From: Oscillatoriales cyanobacterium | Lineage (GTDB): Bacteria > Cyanobacteriota > Cyanobacteriia > Cyanobacteriales > Microcoleaceae | DNA length: 64,000 nt | Direction of reading: 5' to 3' | Assembly: GCA_004293365.1 (NCBI GenBank) | Contig: RDYN01000007.1 | Location: 1 to 64,000 of the forward strand | Shown here: positions 8,019 through 17,900 of the stretch, in pieces | Numbering within the stretch: position 1 is the stretch's first letter | How the letters are laid out: every line of letters begins with the position of its first letter | Position numbers and translations under genes: made by a program | Notes under the pieces: model-generated | The model's database searches: none | The model's input: only the letters and a program-made list of their open reading frames with translations | Told to the model about the DNA's origin: nothing

Positions 8019-10247
8019 TTACCCGAATTTCCCGGCCGTCGAGGCAATTACAAAGGCCGCGTAAGTGAGGACGTTGCCCACAGTAAAGTGAACTAAGCCA
8101 ACCAAACGACCTTGGACGATAGACAAAGCAACAGGCTTGTCTTTCCAGCGAACCAAGTTAGCCAAAGGAGTGCGCTCGTGAGCCCAAACCAAAGTCTCGA
8201 TCAGCTCTTGCCAGTAACCTCTCCAAGAGATCAGGAACATGAAACCAGTTGCCCAAACGAGGTGTCCGAATAAGAACATCCAGGCCCAGACTGACAAGTT
8301 GTTAGTACCGTAGGGGTTGTAACCGTTGATCAACTGAGAAGAATACAGCCAGAGGTAATCGCGGAACCAGCCCATCAGGTAGGTAGAAGACTCATTGAAC
8401 TGAGCCACGTTACCTTGCCAGATGCCTAGGTGCTTCCAGTGCCAGTAGAACGTTACCCAAGCTAGGGTGTTCAACATCCAGAAAACAGACAGGTACATGG
8501 CATCCCAAGCAGAGATATCGCAGGTACCGCCGCGGCCGGGGCCGTCGCAAGGGAAAGCATAACCGAAGTCTTTTTTGTCCGGCATCAGCTTAGAACCGCG
8601 TGCATCCAGAGCGCCCTTGACCAAGATCAAGGTGGTGGTGTGCAAGCCGAGTGCGATCGCGTGGTGAACCAAGAAATCGCCAGGTCCGATCGCCAAGAAC
8701 AGAGAATTTGTACTACTGTTGATTCCTTCCAACCAGCCTGGGAGCCATGCGTTGCCGTAGTTTGGCCAAGCAGTCGCCGCAATGCTGTCAGGGTTGGAAA
8801 GTAACACGTCCATGCCGTACAGAGCCTTCCCGTGAGCAGCTTGGATGAACTGTGCGAACACTGGTTCAATCAAGATTTGCTTTTCAGGAGTTCCGAAAGC
8901 GACTACAACGTCGTTGTGAACATACAAGCCGAGAGTGTGGAAGCCCAAGAACAGCGACACCCAGCTCAAGTGAGAGATAATCGCTTCTTTGTGCTGCAAC
9001 ACGCGATCGAGCACGTTGCCTTTATTAGCTTCAGGATCGTAGTCCCGCACCAAGAAGATAGCTCCGTGGGCGAAAGCACCGACCATGATGAAACCAGCAA
9101 TGTACTGGTGGTGCGTGTACAACGCAGCCATTGTCGTATGATCCTGCGCTATGAAAGCGTAAGGAGGCATCGCGTACATATGCTGAGCGACCAAGGAGGT
9201 GATTACACCTAAAGCAGCGAGGTGAAATGCCAGTTGGAAGTGCAGCGAGTTGTTGTAGGTTTCGTAAAGGCCTTGGTGAGGCAGGTTGAACTGACCTTCA
9301 CTCTTACCGCCTACCAAACCAGCTTTTGAATCCAACATCTCTTTGATGCTGTGACCGATACCGAAGTTAGTCCGGTACATATGACCGGCAACGATAAACA
9401 GAACTGCGATCGCCAAATGGTGATGAGCAATGTCTGTGAGCCACAGGGATTCTGTTTGAGGGTGGAAGCCGCCCAAGAAAGTCAGAATTGCAGTTCCAGC
9501 GCCTTCGGCAGTACCGAATACGTGGCTTGCTGCATCTGGGTTCTCGGCGTATACGCCCCAGTTACCAGTGAAGAACGGAGCCAAACCAGCCGGGTGAGGA
9601 GGGGTAGACAGGAAGTTTTCCCAACCTACGTGCTGTCCGCGAGATTCGGGGATAGCAACGTGAACCATGTGACCAGTCCAAGCCAAAGAGCTGACACCGA
9701 ACAAACCAGCCAAGTGGTGGTTGAGGCGAGATTCAGCATTCTTGAACCAAGACAAGCTCGGGCGGTACTTCGGCTGGAGGTGCAACCAACCTGCGAACAG
9801 CATGACAGAAGCCAACAGTAGCAAGAAGATAGCTCCTTGATACAAGTCGCCATTTGTCCGAACCCCTTGGGTGTACCACCAGTGGTAAACACCAGAGTAG
9901 GAGATGTCCACTGGGTTAGAAGCGCCCGCTTGAGTGAAAGCTTCTACTGCTGGAGCACCGAATTGAGGGTCCCAAATCGCGTGAGCGATCGGGCGGACGT
10001 TTAGAGGGTCTTTAATCCACTGTTCAAAGTTACCTTGCCATGCTACGTGGAACAGGCTGCCCGAAGTCCACAAGAAAATGATTGCTAGGTGGCCGAAGTG
10101 AGAAGCAAAAATCTTTTGGTAAAGATTTTCTTCGGTCATGCCATCGTGGCTTTCAAAGTCGTGCGCTGTGGCAATCCCGTACCAGATCCGCCGTGTGGTC
10201 GGGTCTTGGGCAAGGTCTTGGCTAAATTTTGGAAATTTCGTTGCCAT
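8019..10247 (-). CDS. psaB: photosystem I P700 apoprotein A2
   Basis: A 742-aa core subunit of photosystem I, full length for the family. PsaB with PsaA binds P700, the primary acceptor chlorophylls, phylloquinones and the FX cluster in the thylakoid membrane. Visible hallmarks are the N-terminus [24 protein letters not shown], eleven hydrophobic segments with many membrane histidines (e.g. [19 protein letters not shown]), and [12 protein letters not shown] at about residues 564-575, whose two Cys supply half of the FX ligands. It lies 108 bp downstream of psaA on the same strand, the usual dicistronic order. Nothing is truncated. Confidence 0.99.
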   Translation of the reverse strand: MATKFPKFSQDLAQDPTTRRIWYGIATAHDFESHDGMTEENLYQKIFASHFGHLAIIFLWTSGSLFHVAWQGNFEQWIKDPLNVRPIAHAIWDPQFGAPAVEAFTQAGASNPVDISYSGVYHWWYTQGVRTNGDLYQGAIFLLLLASVMLFAGWLHLQPKYRPSLSWFKNAESRLNHHLAGLFGVSSLAWTGHMVHVAIPESRGQHVGWENFLSTPPHPAGLAPFFTGNWGVYAENPDAASHVFGTAEGAGTAILTFLGGFHPQTESLWLTDIAHHHLAIAVLFIVAGHMYRTNFGIGHSIKEMLDSKAGLVGGKSEGQFNLPHQGLYETYNNSLHFQLAFHLAALGVITSLVAQHMYAMPPYAFIAQDHTTMAALYTHHQYIAGFIMVGAFAHGAIFLVRDYDPEANKGNVLDRVLQHKEAIISHLSWVSLFLGFHTLGLYVHNDVVVAFGTPEKQILIEPVFAQFIQAAHGKALYGMDVLLSNPDSIAATAWPNYGNAWLPGWLEGINSSTNSLFLAIGPGDFLVHHAIALGLHTTTLILVKGALDARGSKLMPDKKDFGYAFPCDGPGRGGTCDISAWDAMYLSVFWMLNTLAWVTFYWHWKHLGIWQGNVAQFNESSTYLMGWFRDYLWLYSSQLINGYNPYGTNNLSVWAWMFLFGHLVWATGFMFLISWRGYWQELIETLVWAHERTPLANLVRWKDKPVALSIVQGRLVGLVHFTVGNVLTYAAFVIASTAGKFG

Positions 10248-10298
10248 AAGCCTTGATTAATCCTGAATCCTGAACGTTGAAGAGGTTCGGTTCCGAGG

Positions 10299-10342
10299 TT
10301 TGGATTCTGGGTTTGAGATTGCTCCCAAATCCTGAATCCAAA
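10299..10342 (-). other. hairpin in the psaA-psaB spacer
   Basis: TTTGGATTC and GAATCCAAA (9-bp arms, 10299-10307 and 10334-10342) can pair in the 108-bp intercistronic spacer. No T-tract follows in the direction of transcription, so an mRNA processing or stability role is more likely than termination. Confidence 0.4.
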
Positions 10343-10355
10343 ACCTAAAGGTAGT

Positions 10356-12650
10356 TTACCCTACCGAGATGATTCGCGCTAGGAAAAATGCCCACGTAGT
10401 GACAATTCCTCCCAGGAGGTAGTGAGCTACACCCACTGCCCGACCTTGAGTAATGCTCAGAGCGCGAGGCTGAATCGAAGGAGCTACCTTGAGCTTGTTG
10501 TGAGCCCAAACAATGGACTCAATCAGTTCTTGCCAGTAGCCGCGGCCGCTGAACAGGAACATCAAGCTAAAGGCGAACACGAAGTGTCCTGCTAGGAACA
10601 TCAGACCGTAGGCCGACAGTGCCGAACCGTAGGACTGAATTACTTGAGAAGCTTGCGCCCACAAGAAGTCCCGCAGCCAGCCGTTAATCGTGATCGCACT
10701 TTGTGCGAAGTTGCCGCCGGTGATGTGAGAAATTGTGCCGTCTGGCGATACTGTTCCCCACACGTCCGACTGCATTTTCCAGCTAAAGTGGAAAATCACG
10801 ATCGAGATGCAGTTGTACATCCAGAACAAGCCGAGGAACACGTGATCCCAACCGGAGACTTGGCAGGTACCGCCACGGCCTGGGCCGTCGCAAGGGAACC
10901 GGAAGCCTAAGCTGCCTTTGTCAGGAACCAAGCGAGAACTGCGTGCGAACAACACGCCTTTCAAAAGAATCAGAACTGTAACGTGAATGGTGAAAGCGTG
11001 GATGTGGTGGATCATGAAATCCGCCGTACCCAACTCGATCGGCATCATCGCTACTTTGCCGCCGACTGCTACTGCACCGCCACCAAAAGCGTGGCTGACG
11101 ATTTCCATAGCATTAGGCGCTGTTGTGCCCGGAGCCAAGGCGTGGATGTTTTGCACCCATTGGGCAAATATCGGACGCAATTGGATCCCGGTATCTGAGA
11201 ACAAATCTTGAGGACGACCGAAAGCTCGCATTGTATCGTTGTGAACGTACAAACCGAAGCTGTGGAAGCCTAAGAATATGCAAACCCAGTTAAGGTGAGA
11301 GATGATTGCATCTCTATGGCGGAGTACGCGGTCGAGCAAGTTATTAACGTGCTGAGCCGGATTGTAATCCCGCACCATGAAAATTGCTGCGTGAGCTGCT
11401 GCTCCAACAATCAGGAATCCGCCAATCCACATGTGGTGGGTGAACAGGGATAGCTGAGTTGGGTAGTCAGTCGCGATGTACGGATACGGAGGCATCGCGT
11501 ACATATGGTGAGCCACGAGGATGCTGATAGAGCCCATCCAGGCCAAGTTCCACGACAGTTGGGCGTGCCAAGACTGCGTGAAGATTTCGTACATCCCCTT
11601 GTGGCCTTCGCCAGTGAAGGGGCCTTTGTGAGCTTCCAAAACTTCTTTGAAGCTGTGGCCAATGCCCCAGTTAGTACGGTAGAAGTGTCCGGCGATGATG
11701 AACAACACTGCCAACGCTAAGTGATGGTGTGCTGTATCGCTCAGCCACAAACCGCCTGTGGTGGGGTTCAGACCACCTTTGAAAGTCAGGAAGTCGCTGT
11801 AGGCGCCCCAGTTGAGGGTGAAGAAGGGCGTTAAACCTTGAGCAAAGCTGGGGTAGATGTCAGCCATCAAGGCTGAGTTGAAAAGCCACTCGTGTGGCAG
11901 TGGGATATCGGCAACTGTTTTAATCAGTTTGCCACCTACTGTCAACGGTGAGCCTGCATCGATCGCGTCCATGCAAGCGTTGATCGGCAGAGCAACGTGA
12001 ATTTGTTGTCCTGCAAAGCCCAAGCATCCGCAGCCTAGCAAACCTGCCAAGTGGTGGTTCATCATCGATTCTACGTTCTGAAACCATTCCAGTTTCGGAG
12101 CGCGGACGTGATAGTGGAACCAACCGGCAAATAGCATCAGGGCTGCCATTACCAAGGCGCCGATCGCAGTGCAATATAGCTGGTATGAGTTAGTGATGCC
12201 GTTGGCGCGCCACAGTTGGAACAAACCAGAGGTGATCTGAATCCCGTGAAAGCCGCCGCCTACATCTGCATTTAAAATTTCTTGACCAAAAATCGGCCAA
12301 ACCACTTGAGCGCTGGGCTTGATGGCTGTAGGATCTGTCAGCCAAGCTTCGTAGTTGGAGAATTTAGCGCCGTGGAAATATGCGCCGCTCAACCATACGA
12401 AAATTACTGCCAAGTGGCCGAAGTGAGCGCTAAAGATTTTGCGCGAAACGTCTTCTAAATCACTTGTATGACTGTCGAAGTCGTGAGCGTTAGCGTGGAG
12501 GTTCCAAATCCAAGTGGTGGTTTTTGGCCCCTTAGCTAGAGTGCGATCGAAATGACCTGGTTTTGACCACTTCTCGAAGGAAGTTGGAACCGGATCTTTA
12601 TCGACTACTACTCTAACTTTTACCTCTCGCTCTGGAGGACTAATGGTCAT
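10356..12650 (-). CDS. psaA: photosystem I P700 apoprotein A1
   Basis: A 764-aa photosystem I core subunit, partner of PsaB. The N-terminus ([20 protein letters not shown], then [19 protein letters not shown]) and the FX-ligand motif [12 protein letters not shown] at about residues 585-596 are diagnostic. Eleven membrane-helix regions and conserved histidine pairs ([20 protein letters not shown]) are present. The length agrees with cyanobacterial PsaA. The ATG at 12650 follows a GAGAGGAGAG tract by 6-8 bases. psaB follows at 108 bp. Upstream, only 49 bp before the ATG, lies an apparent IS200/IS605 right end (see 12700-12966), so leader and promoter architecture may be unusual. Confidence 0.99.
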   Translation of the reverse strand: MTISPPEREVKVRVVVDKDPVPTSFEKWSKPGHFDRTLAKGPKTTTWIWNLHANAHDFDSHTSDLEDVSRKIFSAHFGHLAVIFVWLSGAYFHGAKFSNYEAWLTDPTAIKPSAQVVWPIFGQEILNADVGGGFHGIQITSGLFQLWRANGITNSYQLYCTAIGALVMAALMLFAGWFHYHVRAPKLEWFQNVESMMNHHLAGLLGCGCLGFAGQQIHVALPINACMDAIDAGSPLTVGGKLIKTVADIPLPHEWLFNSALMADIYPSFAQGLTPFFTLNWGAYSDFLTFKGGLNPTTGGLWLSDTAHHHLALAVLFIIAGHFYRTNWGIGHSFKEVLEAHKGPFTGEGHKGMYEIFTQSWHAQLSWNLAWMGSISILVAHHMYAMPPYPYIATDYPTQLSLFTHHMWIGGFLIVGAAAHAAIFMVRDYNPAQHVNNLLDRVLRHRDAIISHLNWVCIFLGFHSFGLYVHNDTMRAFGRPQDLFSDTGIQLRPIFAQWVQNIHALAPGTTAPNAMEIVSHAFGGGAVAVGGKVAMMPIELGTADFMIHHIHAFTIHVTVLILLKGVLFARSSRLVPDKGSLGFRFPCDGPGRGGTCQVSGWDHVFLGLFWMYNCISIVIFHFSWKMQSDVWGTVSPDGTISHITGGNFAQSAITINGWLRDFLWAQASQVIQSYGSALSAYGLMFLAGHFVFAFSLMFLFSGRGYWQELIESIVWAHNKLKVAPSIQPRALSITQGRAVGVAHYLLGGIVTTWAFFLARIISVG

Positions 12651-12699
12651 GAAGACTCTCCTCTCGATAAGACAAGGAACGAGAACTGAATACTGTATC

Positions 12700-12966
12700 T
12701 GACACTCCCCACGCTTAATTAGGCGGGGGATTCTCGGTTCCCCGAAACAGCTTGCACTTCGCTCTTTCCAGAGTTACACGCAGGTCGATCGTCTCCCCAA
12801 GCATTTTGCTTCTTTGTAAAGAAGCCAGTTCCCCAGTGTCGCTAACAATGTCCCTGGGTACTGCCAACTCTTCTCGCCAGAGCTGCCGATCGCCTCCTTG
12901 ATTCAGGTTTGATGCGGCTGCTCCTTTTGAGGGAGTTTTATGAATTATAAGCCTGCTAGAGAAGTA
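12700..12966 (-). mobile_element. IS200/IS605-type tnpB 3' stump and right end, upstream of psaA
   Basis: On the minus strand an open frame without a start codon runs from about 12966 to a TAA at 12717-12715. Its translation ends ...[13 protein letters not shown]; this 'ENPPPN' ending, read through a GC-rich terminal hairpin (CCCCCGCCTAATTAAGCGTGGGG), is a pattern I associate with cyanobacterial OrfB/TnpB C-termini. The hairpin is followed by GAGTGTCA (12707-12700), like right ends of these elements. The rest of tnpB and any tnpA are missing. The stump points the same way as psaA, 49 bp before its ATG. I inferred this from pattern; it was not searched. Confidence 0.5.
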
Positions 12967-13288
12967 TTAATCGCTTGTTAACAATACTTAAAAAAGCCTC
13001 AATTCTTGATGCAATTACCCCCTTTAATTTCCACAGCCCCTCAAAAAAGTCAAGGGGTATTGCCATTAAGTTTACAAAACTCAAAGATAAAGCAATTGAG
13101 GAATACTCATTTATAGAGAGATGTTTAAGAAAATGGCTGGGGCAGTTATTAGTGGGATCGGATTGGTTGCCGGCACAGCCTGAATCCGCGACACAGGGGG
13201 CCCCCAATTGCCGATCGGCAATTCGGCAATACTAAATTCAGTTTTGGGCTATAGTTCCCTATGAGAAGGCTTCTAGGAGTATAGTTGC
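12967..13288. other. spacer between psaA region and lipoprotein gene
   Basis: About 320 bp with only weak open frames. It holds an imperfect inverted repeat (AAGTATT / AATACTT near 12963-12991), a run of palindromic GCCGATCGGC/GCCGAATTGCC elements at 13210-13232, and GGAG at 13276-13279, which is the ribosome binding site of the next gene. The psaA promoter may lie here or inside the neighbouring tnpB-like stump. Confidence 0.4.
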
Positions 13289-14923
13289 GTGATTGGCATC
13301 AATTGGCAGAGAACGGTTGCAGGCTGGCTGCTGGCATTGTTTGCAGCAGCAGTATTGATTTTGGGTGTAGCAAGTTGTGGCGCGGGCCATCCCTCCATGC
13401 CCAAATCAGGAAACAAGAGCGGCTCAGCTACCGCCGAGGTAAACAGAATCTCAGAGGTTTCTCCCCCAGAAGCCATTCAACAACTGCGTCAGGCTCTAGA
13501 AATTTACCAGCCTCAAATAAGTATTTTGAATCCAAAACCTGACGAAGTGCTTCAGGATATAAATGTGTCCGTTAAGTTCCAAGTCAAGGACTTCCCCATT
13601 TTCAAAGAAGCAAACTTGGGTTTGGGCCCCCACCTGCAAGTTTTATTAGACAACCAACCTTATGCAGCAGTTTACGACATCAACCAGACTTTAACGCTCT
13701 CCGACTTAGAACCCGGAACCCATACCCTGCGTGTATTTGCCGCTCGTCCTTGGGAAGAAAGCTTTAAAAACGAAGGTGCTTTCGCCCAAACCACCTTTCA
13801 CGTTTTTACCAAAACAGAGAACAACAAGCCCGATCGCACATTGCCCCTACTAACATACAACAGCCCGCAAGGCAGCTACGGGGCAGAACCAATCCTGCTC
13901 GATTTTTACTTGACAAATGCGCCTTTGCACCAAGTGGCTCAAGCAAATTCCCAAGATGAAATACTCGATTGGAAAATTCGAGCTACAGTCAACGGGGAAA
14001 GTTTCGCGATCGACCAGTGGCAACCTATATATCTTAAAGGATTCAAACCGGGGAAAAACTGGGTGCAGCTAGAATTAATCGACGAAGGGGGAAATACCGT
14101 CAAAAACGCCTTTAATAATACAGTTAGACTGATTGATTACGAACCCCAGGCCCAAGACACTCTTTCAAAATTAGTGCGAGGTGAGCTAACAGTAGCAGAT
14201 ACTCGCGGTATAGTCGATCGCACCTACCAAGTACCCAAGCCCGAACCAACACCAACCCCAACCCCAACCCCAACACCCGAACCGACACCGACACCGACAC
14301 CTACACCCGCATTAGAAAAAACACCAGTAGCCGAACCCTCACCAGCGGCTCCAGAAACCCCAGCTACCGAACCAAGCTTAGAGCCAAAAGTTGCTCCCGT
14401 TCAAACAATAGAACCGACACCGACAGCAACCCCCCAACTCGAAGCACCGAAACTTGTAGAACCAGTTAAAGTCATAGAACCGACACCGACAGCAACTCCA
14501 GAATTAGAAACCCCCAAAGTTGTGGAACCAGTTCAAGTCATAGAACCAAAACCGACAGCAACTCCAGAGTTAGAAACCCCCAAACTTGTTGTACCAGTTA
14601 AAATAATAGAACCGAAACCAACACCATCTCCCCAAACACAGAAACAGGAATATAAAGGATACTACAATCGGTTCCGCAACTTTTTGCGTCAAGAACCCGA
14701 ACCTGCTACTCCTTCAGAACCCCCTACCCTGCCAGAAATAACAGACAAAGCACCAGTACCAAAAGTAGTCGCTCCTGCCATACCAGAAGCATCTCCCAAT
14801 CTGGTAGCACCCGCGCCCTCAGTTGCCGCTCCCAAAAGCGCCGAATTAGCCGTTCCCGAAACAACAGTTTCAGAACCCGAAAACCCACCAAAATCAGAAC
14901 AAAAAGTCGAATTTGAAACCTAG
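13289..14923 (+). CDS. putative lipoprotein with proline-threonine-rich repeat tail
   Basis: A 544-aa protein with a GTG start at 13289, preceded by GGAG about 10 bases upstream. Residues 8-30 form a signal sequence ending in the lipobox-like LGVASC, so Cys30 is probably lipidated. Residues about 50-310 form a soluble region of beta character (one part, FQVKDFPIFKEANLGLGPHLQVLLDN, recalls a DUF6130-like or Ig-like fold). From about 315 the chain is Pro/Thr/Glu-rich: a PT-PT run, then three copies of a roughly 31-residue unit around VIEP-PTATPELETPKLVEPV. The tail would span periplasm or cell wall. Cyanobacterial; function unknown. The next gene, arsM, lies 80 bp downstream. Confidence 0.75.
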   Translation: MIGINWQRTVAGWLLALFAAAVLILGVASCGAGHPSMPKSGNKSGSATAEVNRISEVSPPEAIQQLRQALEIYQPQISILNPKPDEVLQDINVSVKFQVKDFPIFKEANLGLGPHLQVLLDNQPYAAVYDINQTLTLSDLEPGTHTLRVFAARPWEESFKNEGAFAQTTFHVFTKTENNKPDRTLPLLTYNSPQGSYGAEPILLDFYLTNAPLHQVAQANSQDEILDWKIRATVNGESFAIDQWQPIYLKGFKPGKNWVQLELIDEGGNTVKNAFNNTVRLIDYEPQAQDTLSKLVRGELTVADTRGIVDRTYQVPKPEPTPTPTPTPTPEPTPTPTPTPALEKTPVAEPSPAAPETPATEPSLEPKVAPVQTIEPTPTATPQLEAPKLVEPVKVIEPTPTATPELETPKVVEPVQVIEPKPTATPELETPKLVVPVKIIEPKPTPSPQTQKQEYKGYYNRFRNFLRQEPEPATPSEPPTLPEITDKAPVPKVVAPAIPEASPNLVAPAPSVAAPKSAELAVPETTVSEPENPPKSEQKVEFET

Positions 14924-15002
14924 AAAACATTTCTGAATTCATCTGCGTACATCAGCGTAAATCCGCCGACATCTGCGGTCAAAAAACTCAGGAAAATAGA
15001 AA

Positions 15003-15971
15003 ATGACCTATCTCGAAACAGCAGCCAAATTCTACAGCGACGTTGCCGAAACCCCCCAAATCGGACTTTGCTGCGTCCAAAGCAGCCCCTTGCAACTGCC
15101 AGGATTAAAAATTCCCGAACAAATGCAAGAAATGAACTACGGCTGCGGCACCACCGTTCACGCCGCCGAACTTGTCGGCAATCCAGTCGTGCTTTATGTC
15201 GGCGTCGGCGGCGGATTGGAAGCACTGCAATTTGCTTATTTTTCTAGGCACAATGGCTCGGTTATTGCCGTCGATCCGGTTCCAGCAATGCGAGAAGCGG
15301 CTGCGCGCAACTTGCAAATTGCAGCCCACGAAAATGAATGGTTTGATGCCAGTTTTGTGGAAATTATAGAAGGCGATGCTTTTGCGTTGCCGGTGCCGGA
15401 TGCTTCTGTCGATGTTGTCGCACAAAATTGCTTGTTTAATATCTTTGAACCTGCGGATTTAGCTAAGGCATTAAAAGAGACTTATAGGGTTTTGAAGCCA
15501 GGGGGCAGGTTGTTGATGAGCGATCCGATCGCAACTCGCCCCATTCCCCAACATTTGAAGGAAGACGAACGCTTGCGGGCCTTGTGTTTGTCGGGGGCTC
15601 TAACCTACGCAGAATACGTTCAACACCTTGTAGATGTGGGTTTTGGGCAAGTAGAAGTCCGGGCGCGCCGTCCTTACCGGCTGCTGGACAAACACAATTA
15701 CAAATTGGATGCGGATTTGCTGTTAGAAAGCCTCGATACAGTGTCTTTTAAAGTGGACATACCCAGCGATGGCGCTTGCATTTTCACTGGCAAGACGGCA
15801 ATTTATGCCGGGTCTGAAGAGCTGTTTGATGACGGGGCGGGTCACGTTTTGCAGCGGGGAGTTCCGGCGGCGGTGTGCGATAAAACGGCTGGGAAGTTGG
15901 GGGGATTGATGCCGGATAAGGTGTTGATTACTGATTCGACTTGGCACTATAACGGCGGCGGTTGCTGTTAG
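15003..15971 (+). CDS. arsM: arsenite S-adenosylmethionine methyltransferase (arsenosugar pathway type)
   Basis: A 322-aa SAM-dependent methyltransferase. The N-terminus YLETAAKFYSDVAETPQIGLCC (Cys23-Cys24), the motif I VLYVGVGGGLEAL, the conserved YGCG (Cys48), a central Cys in AQNCLF, another in RALCLSG, and the glycine-cysteine C-terminus HYNGGGCC match cyanobacterial ArsM of the Slr0303 type, involved in arsenite methylation and arsenosugar synthesis. These Cys residues bind As(III). The radical-SAM partner ArsS, commonly adjacent, is absent here. Monocistronic in appearance: an 80-bp upstream spacer and a hairpin directly after the stop. Confidence 0.85.
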   Translation: MTYLETAAKFYSDVAETPQIGLCCVQSSPLQLPGLKIPEQMQEMNYGCGTTVHAAELVGNPVVLYVGVGGGLEALQFAYFSRHNGSVIAVDPVPAMREAAARNLQIAAHENEWFDASFVEIIEGDAFALPVPDASVDVVAQNCLFNIFEPADLAKALKETYRVLKPGGRLLMSDPIATRPIPQHLKEDERLRALCLSGALTYAEYVQHLVDVGFGQVEVRARRPYRLLDKHNYKLDADLLLESLDTVSFKVDIPSDGACIFTGKTAIYAGSEELFDDGAGHVLQRGVPAAVCDKTAGKLGGLMPDKVLITDSTWHYNGGGCC

Positions 15972-16005
15972 GTGAAAAAACGGCGGTTGAAACTGCCGTT
16001 TTCAC
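15972..16005 (+). terminator. hairpin after arsM
   Basis: GTGAAAAAACGGC and GCCGTTTTCAC form a stem with a 10-base loop immediately after the stop codon of arsM. The A/T-rich arms suggest a rho-independent-type terminator, possibly working in both directions. Confidence 0.7.
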
Positions 16006-16168
16006 AAACAAATCTGGGCGGAATATTTGCAAATCGTTAGTATACAAAAGTTTTCAATCACATTAGGTACAATCAGTAAAAATAATCTACTAACTCGTAG
16101 TCTTGTAGTTTGTAGTCAAATACGCTAAACTACCTTGTTGGGTCAGATATCCTAACAAGAGGGAGTGA

Positions 16169-17209
16169 ATGAGTAGAAGCATCTCTACAGTAGATTTATT
16201 TTGTGGTGCTGGAGGACTAACGCATGGGTTTGAACAAGCAGGTCTTCCAGTCAAAGCTGGATATGATATCGATCCTGCGTGTGAATTTCCATACGAACAC
16301 AACAACAAAGCAAAATTTATATTACAAGATGTCGCAAATATCAGCAGTTCTGATTTGGCAGAACATTTTTCTAAAGGTAGTATAAATATTTTAGCAGGAT
16401 GCGCTCCCTGTCAACCATTTTCAAGTTATTCAAGACGCTACAACGATGAACAATTGAAGTGGACACTATGCCGCGATTTTGCTCGTCTCATTGAAGAATG
16501 CCAACCGGATATTATTTCAATGGAAAATGTACTTCAGTTAAAACATCATGCGGTTTTTGAAGAATTTATCACCGAGTTAAAAAAGTTAAACTATTACTTT
16601 GAATCCTATGAAGTTAACTGTCTAGATTATGGAATTCCTCAATCTCGAAAGCGATTAGTCTTACTTGCTTCAAAATTTGGCAAAATTAATTTAATTCCAG
16701 CGACACATCAGCCAGAAGTATACAAAACAGTACGACAAACTATTGAACACCTTGAACCTCTTTCAGCAGGTCAATCTTCTAAAATAGATCAACTACATAG
16801 ATGTAGTAAACTTTCGGATCTAAATGTGCGCCGTATTCGTGTTTCCAAACCTGGAGGAACTTGGCGAGATTGGCCTCAAGACTTAATTGCAAAATGCCAC
16901 CTAAAAAAGAGTGGTAAAACCTATCCTGGAGTATATGGTCGAATGGAGTGGGATAAACCTAGCCCAACTATTACTACACAGTGTTTTGGTTTTGGTAATG
17001 GTCGATTTGGTCATCCCGAACAAGATAGGGCTATTTCTCTCAGAGAAGCAGCTTTATTACAAACTTTTCCACCAGCATATCAGTTTGTAGCTCACGATCA
17101 ACCAGTGGGGGTAGATCTAGTAGGGCGATTAATTGGGAATGCTGTGCCTGTTAAGCTAGGGATAGCAATAGCTCGAAGTATTTTAGAACATATCCACCAG
17201 GTAAATTAA
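16169..17209 (+). CDS. DNA (cytosine-5-)-methyltransferase
   Basis: A 346-aa m5C DNA methyltransferase with its motifs in canonical order: I DLFCGAGG (9-16), IV GCAPCQPFS with catalytic Cys81, VI MENV (118-121), VIII QSRKR (about 159-163), then a target-recognition region, IX and X (REAALLQTFP, IGNAVPV). It modifies cytosine at an unknown site. GAGGGAG lies about 10 bases before the ATG. No restriction endonuclease gene is adjacent; instead it runs tail-to-tail into a DUF262-HEPN operon, sharing TTAA as both stop codons. The AT-rich sequence, poor in HIP1 octamers, suggests acquisition by transfer together with its neighbours. Confidence 0.93.
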   Translation: MSRSISTVDLFCGAGGLTHGFEQAGLPVKAGYDIDPACEFPYEHNNKAKFILQDVANISSSDLAEHFSKGSINILAGCAPCQPFSSYSRRYNDEQLKWTLCRDFARLIEECQPDIISMENVLQLKHHAVFEEFITELKKLNYYFESYEVNCLDYGIPQSRKRLVLLASKFGKINLIPATHQPEVYKTVRQTIEHLEPLSAGQSSKIDQLHRCSKLSDLNVRRIRVSKPGGTWRDWPQDLIAKCHLKKSGKTYPGVYGRMEWDKPSPTITTQCFGFGNGRFGHPEQDRAISLREAALLQTFPPAYQFVAHDQPVGVDLVGRLIGNAVPVKLGIAIARSILEHIHQVN

Positions 17210-17898
17210 GGAGATTGTATAGATTTATCTAAATATTCTTGCTTTTCTAAATAGTCTTGAATATTTTGCAATATTTGCTGGAGGTATTCTATTACCTCTT
17301 CCTTGACCTTGAGCAAATCCTCAATACTGACCTTTTGTCCAACTTCTGCAAATGATTTATTGCCGTGTGCTAAATCGTTCCGATGATCCATGATATCCTC
17401 TAAGTGTTCACCGTGTTTAGTTTTGGAGTAGTCAGTATCAAAAGAAAATCCATAATTTCTAGCTGTTTCTGTAATCACCTTCCGAGTAACATTACCTGAA
17501 AATAATTCTCTACTATTGAAGCCAGCAGTAATAATATCAAGAGAAATATCTTTTATCTTAGAATGAACCTTATCGGGTGAGCGGTTCTTGAAGTTATAAA
17601 TAACTATTTTTTTGATCTCCGTTCTCAAAGAGTTAAAAGAAATTTTTTTACTACTTATTTCAGCAAATATCGCTTCTATGGCATTACGCATAGTTGATTC
17701 AACAAGATTGTAGAGGAGTAAAAAAGCATTCGCTTTGAGTATTTTTGCCAGTCTGGAATCGATAGCTGTAATTTTTTGTTCACCATTATCTGCTGACATG
17801 GGTGATTTTGTTGTTTCTTGGATAAGCATCTCCATAAATTCAAAATATTGATTAACTTCTTGGACACGGGTGTGAAAATCTAAAAGAACTGTTTGCAT
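17206..17898 (-). CDS. HEPN-domain protein of the MAE_28990/MAE_18760 type
   Basis: A 230-aa helical protein. The HEPN ribonuclease motif Rx4-6H is visible as RNDLAH (Arg173, His178) in DHRNDLAHG, and an N-terminal helix carries the conserved acidic residue (LLYNLVESTMRNAIEAIF, Glu67). Composition and length fit the HEPN family named after Microcystis loci MAE_28990/MAE_18760, which is linked to restriction-type loci. By analogy with other HEPN proteins it would cleave RNA when activated. The start lies 2 bp after the stop of the DUF262 gene, so the two form an operon. It ends in the TTAA shared with the methyltransferase. Confidence 0.8.
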   Translation of the reverse strand: MQTVLLDFHTRVQEVNQYFEFMEMLIQETTKSPMSADNGEQKITAIDSRLAKILKANAFLLLYNLVESTMRNAIEAIFAEISSKKISFNSLRTEIKKIVIYNFKNRSPDKVHSKIKDISLDIITAGFNSRELFSGNVTRKVITETARNYGFSFDTDYSKTKHGEHLEDIMDHRNDLAHGNKSFAEVGQKVSIEDLLKVKEEVIEYLQQILQNIQDYLEKQEYLDKSIQSP

Positions 17899-17900
17899 AG

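Noticed and set aside
8627-9892. Several 80-156-aa frames opposite or inside psaB
   Set aside because: Shadows of the strongly conserved psaB frame.
12956-13235. Two overlapping small frames in the psaA upstream spacer
   Set aside because: Both strands are open, neither has a Shine-Dalgarno sequence or family features, and the region is full of short palindromes.
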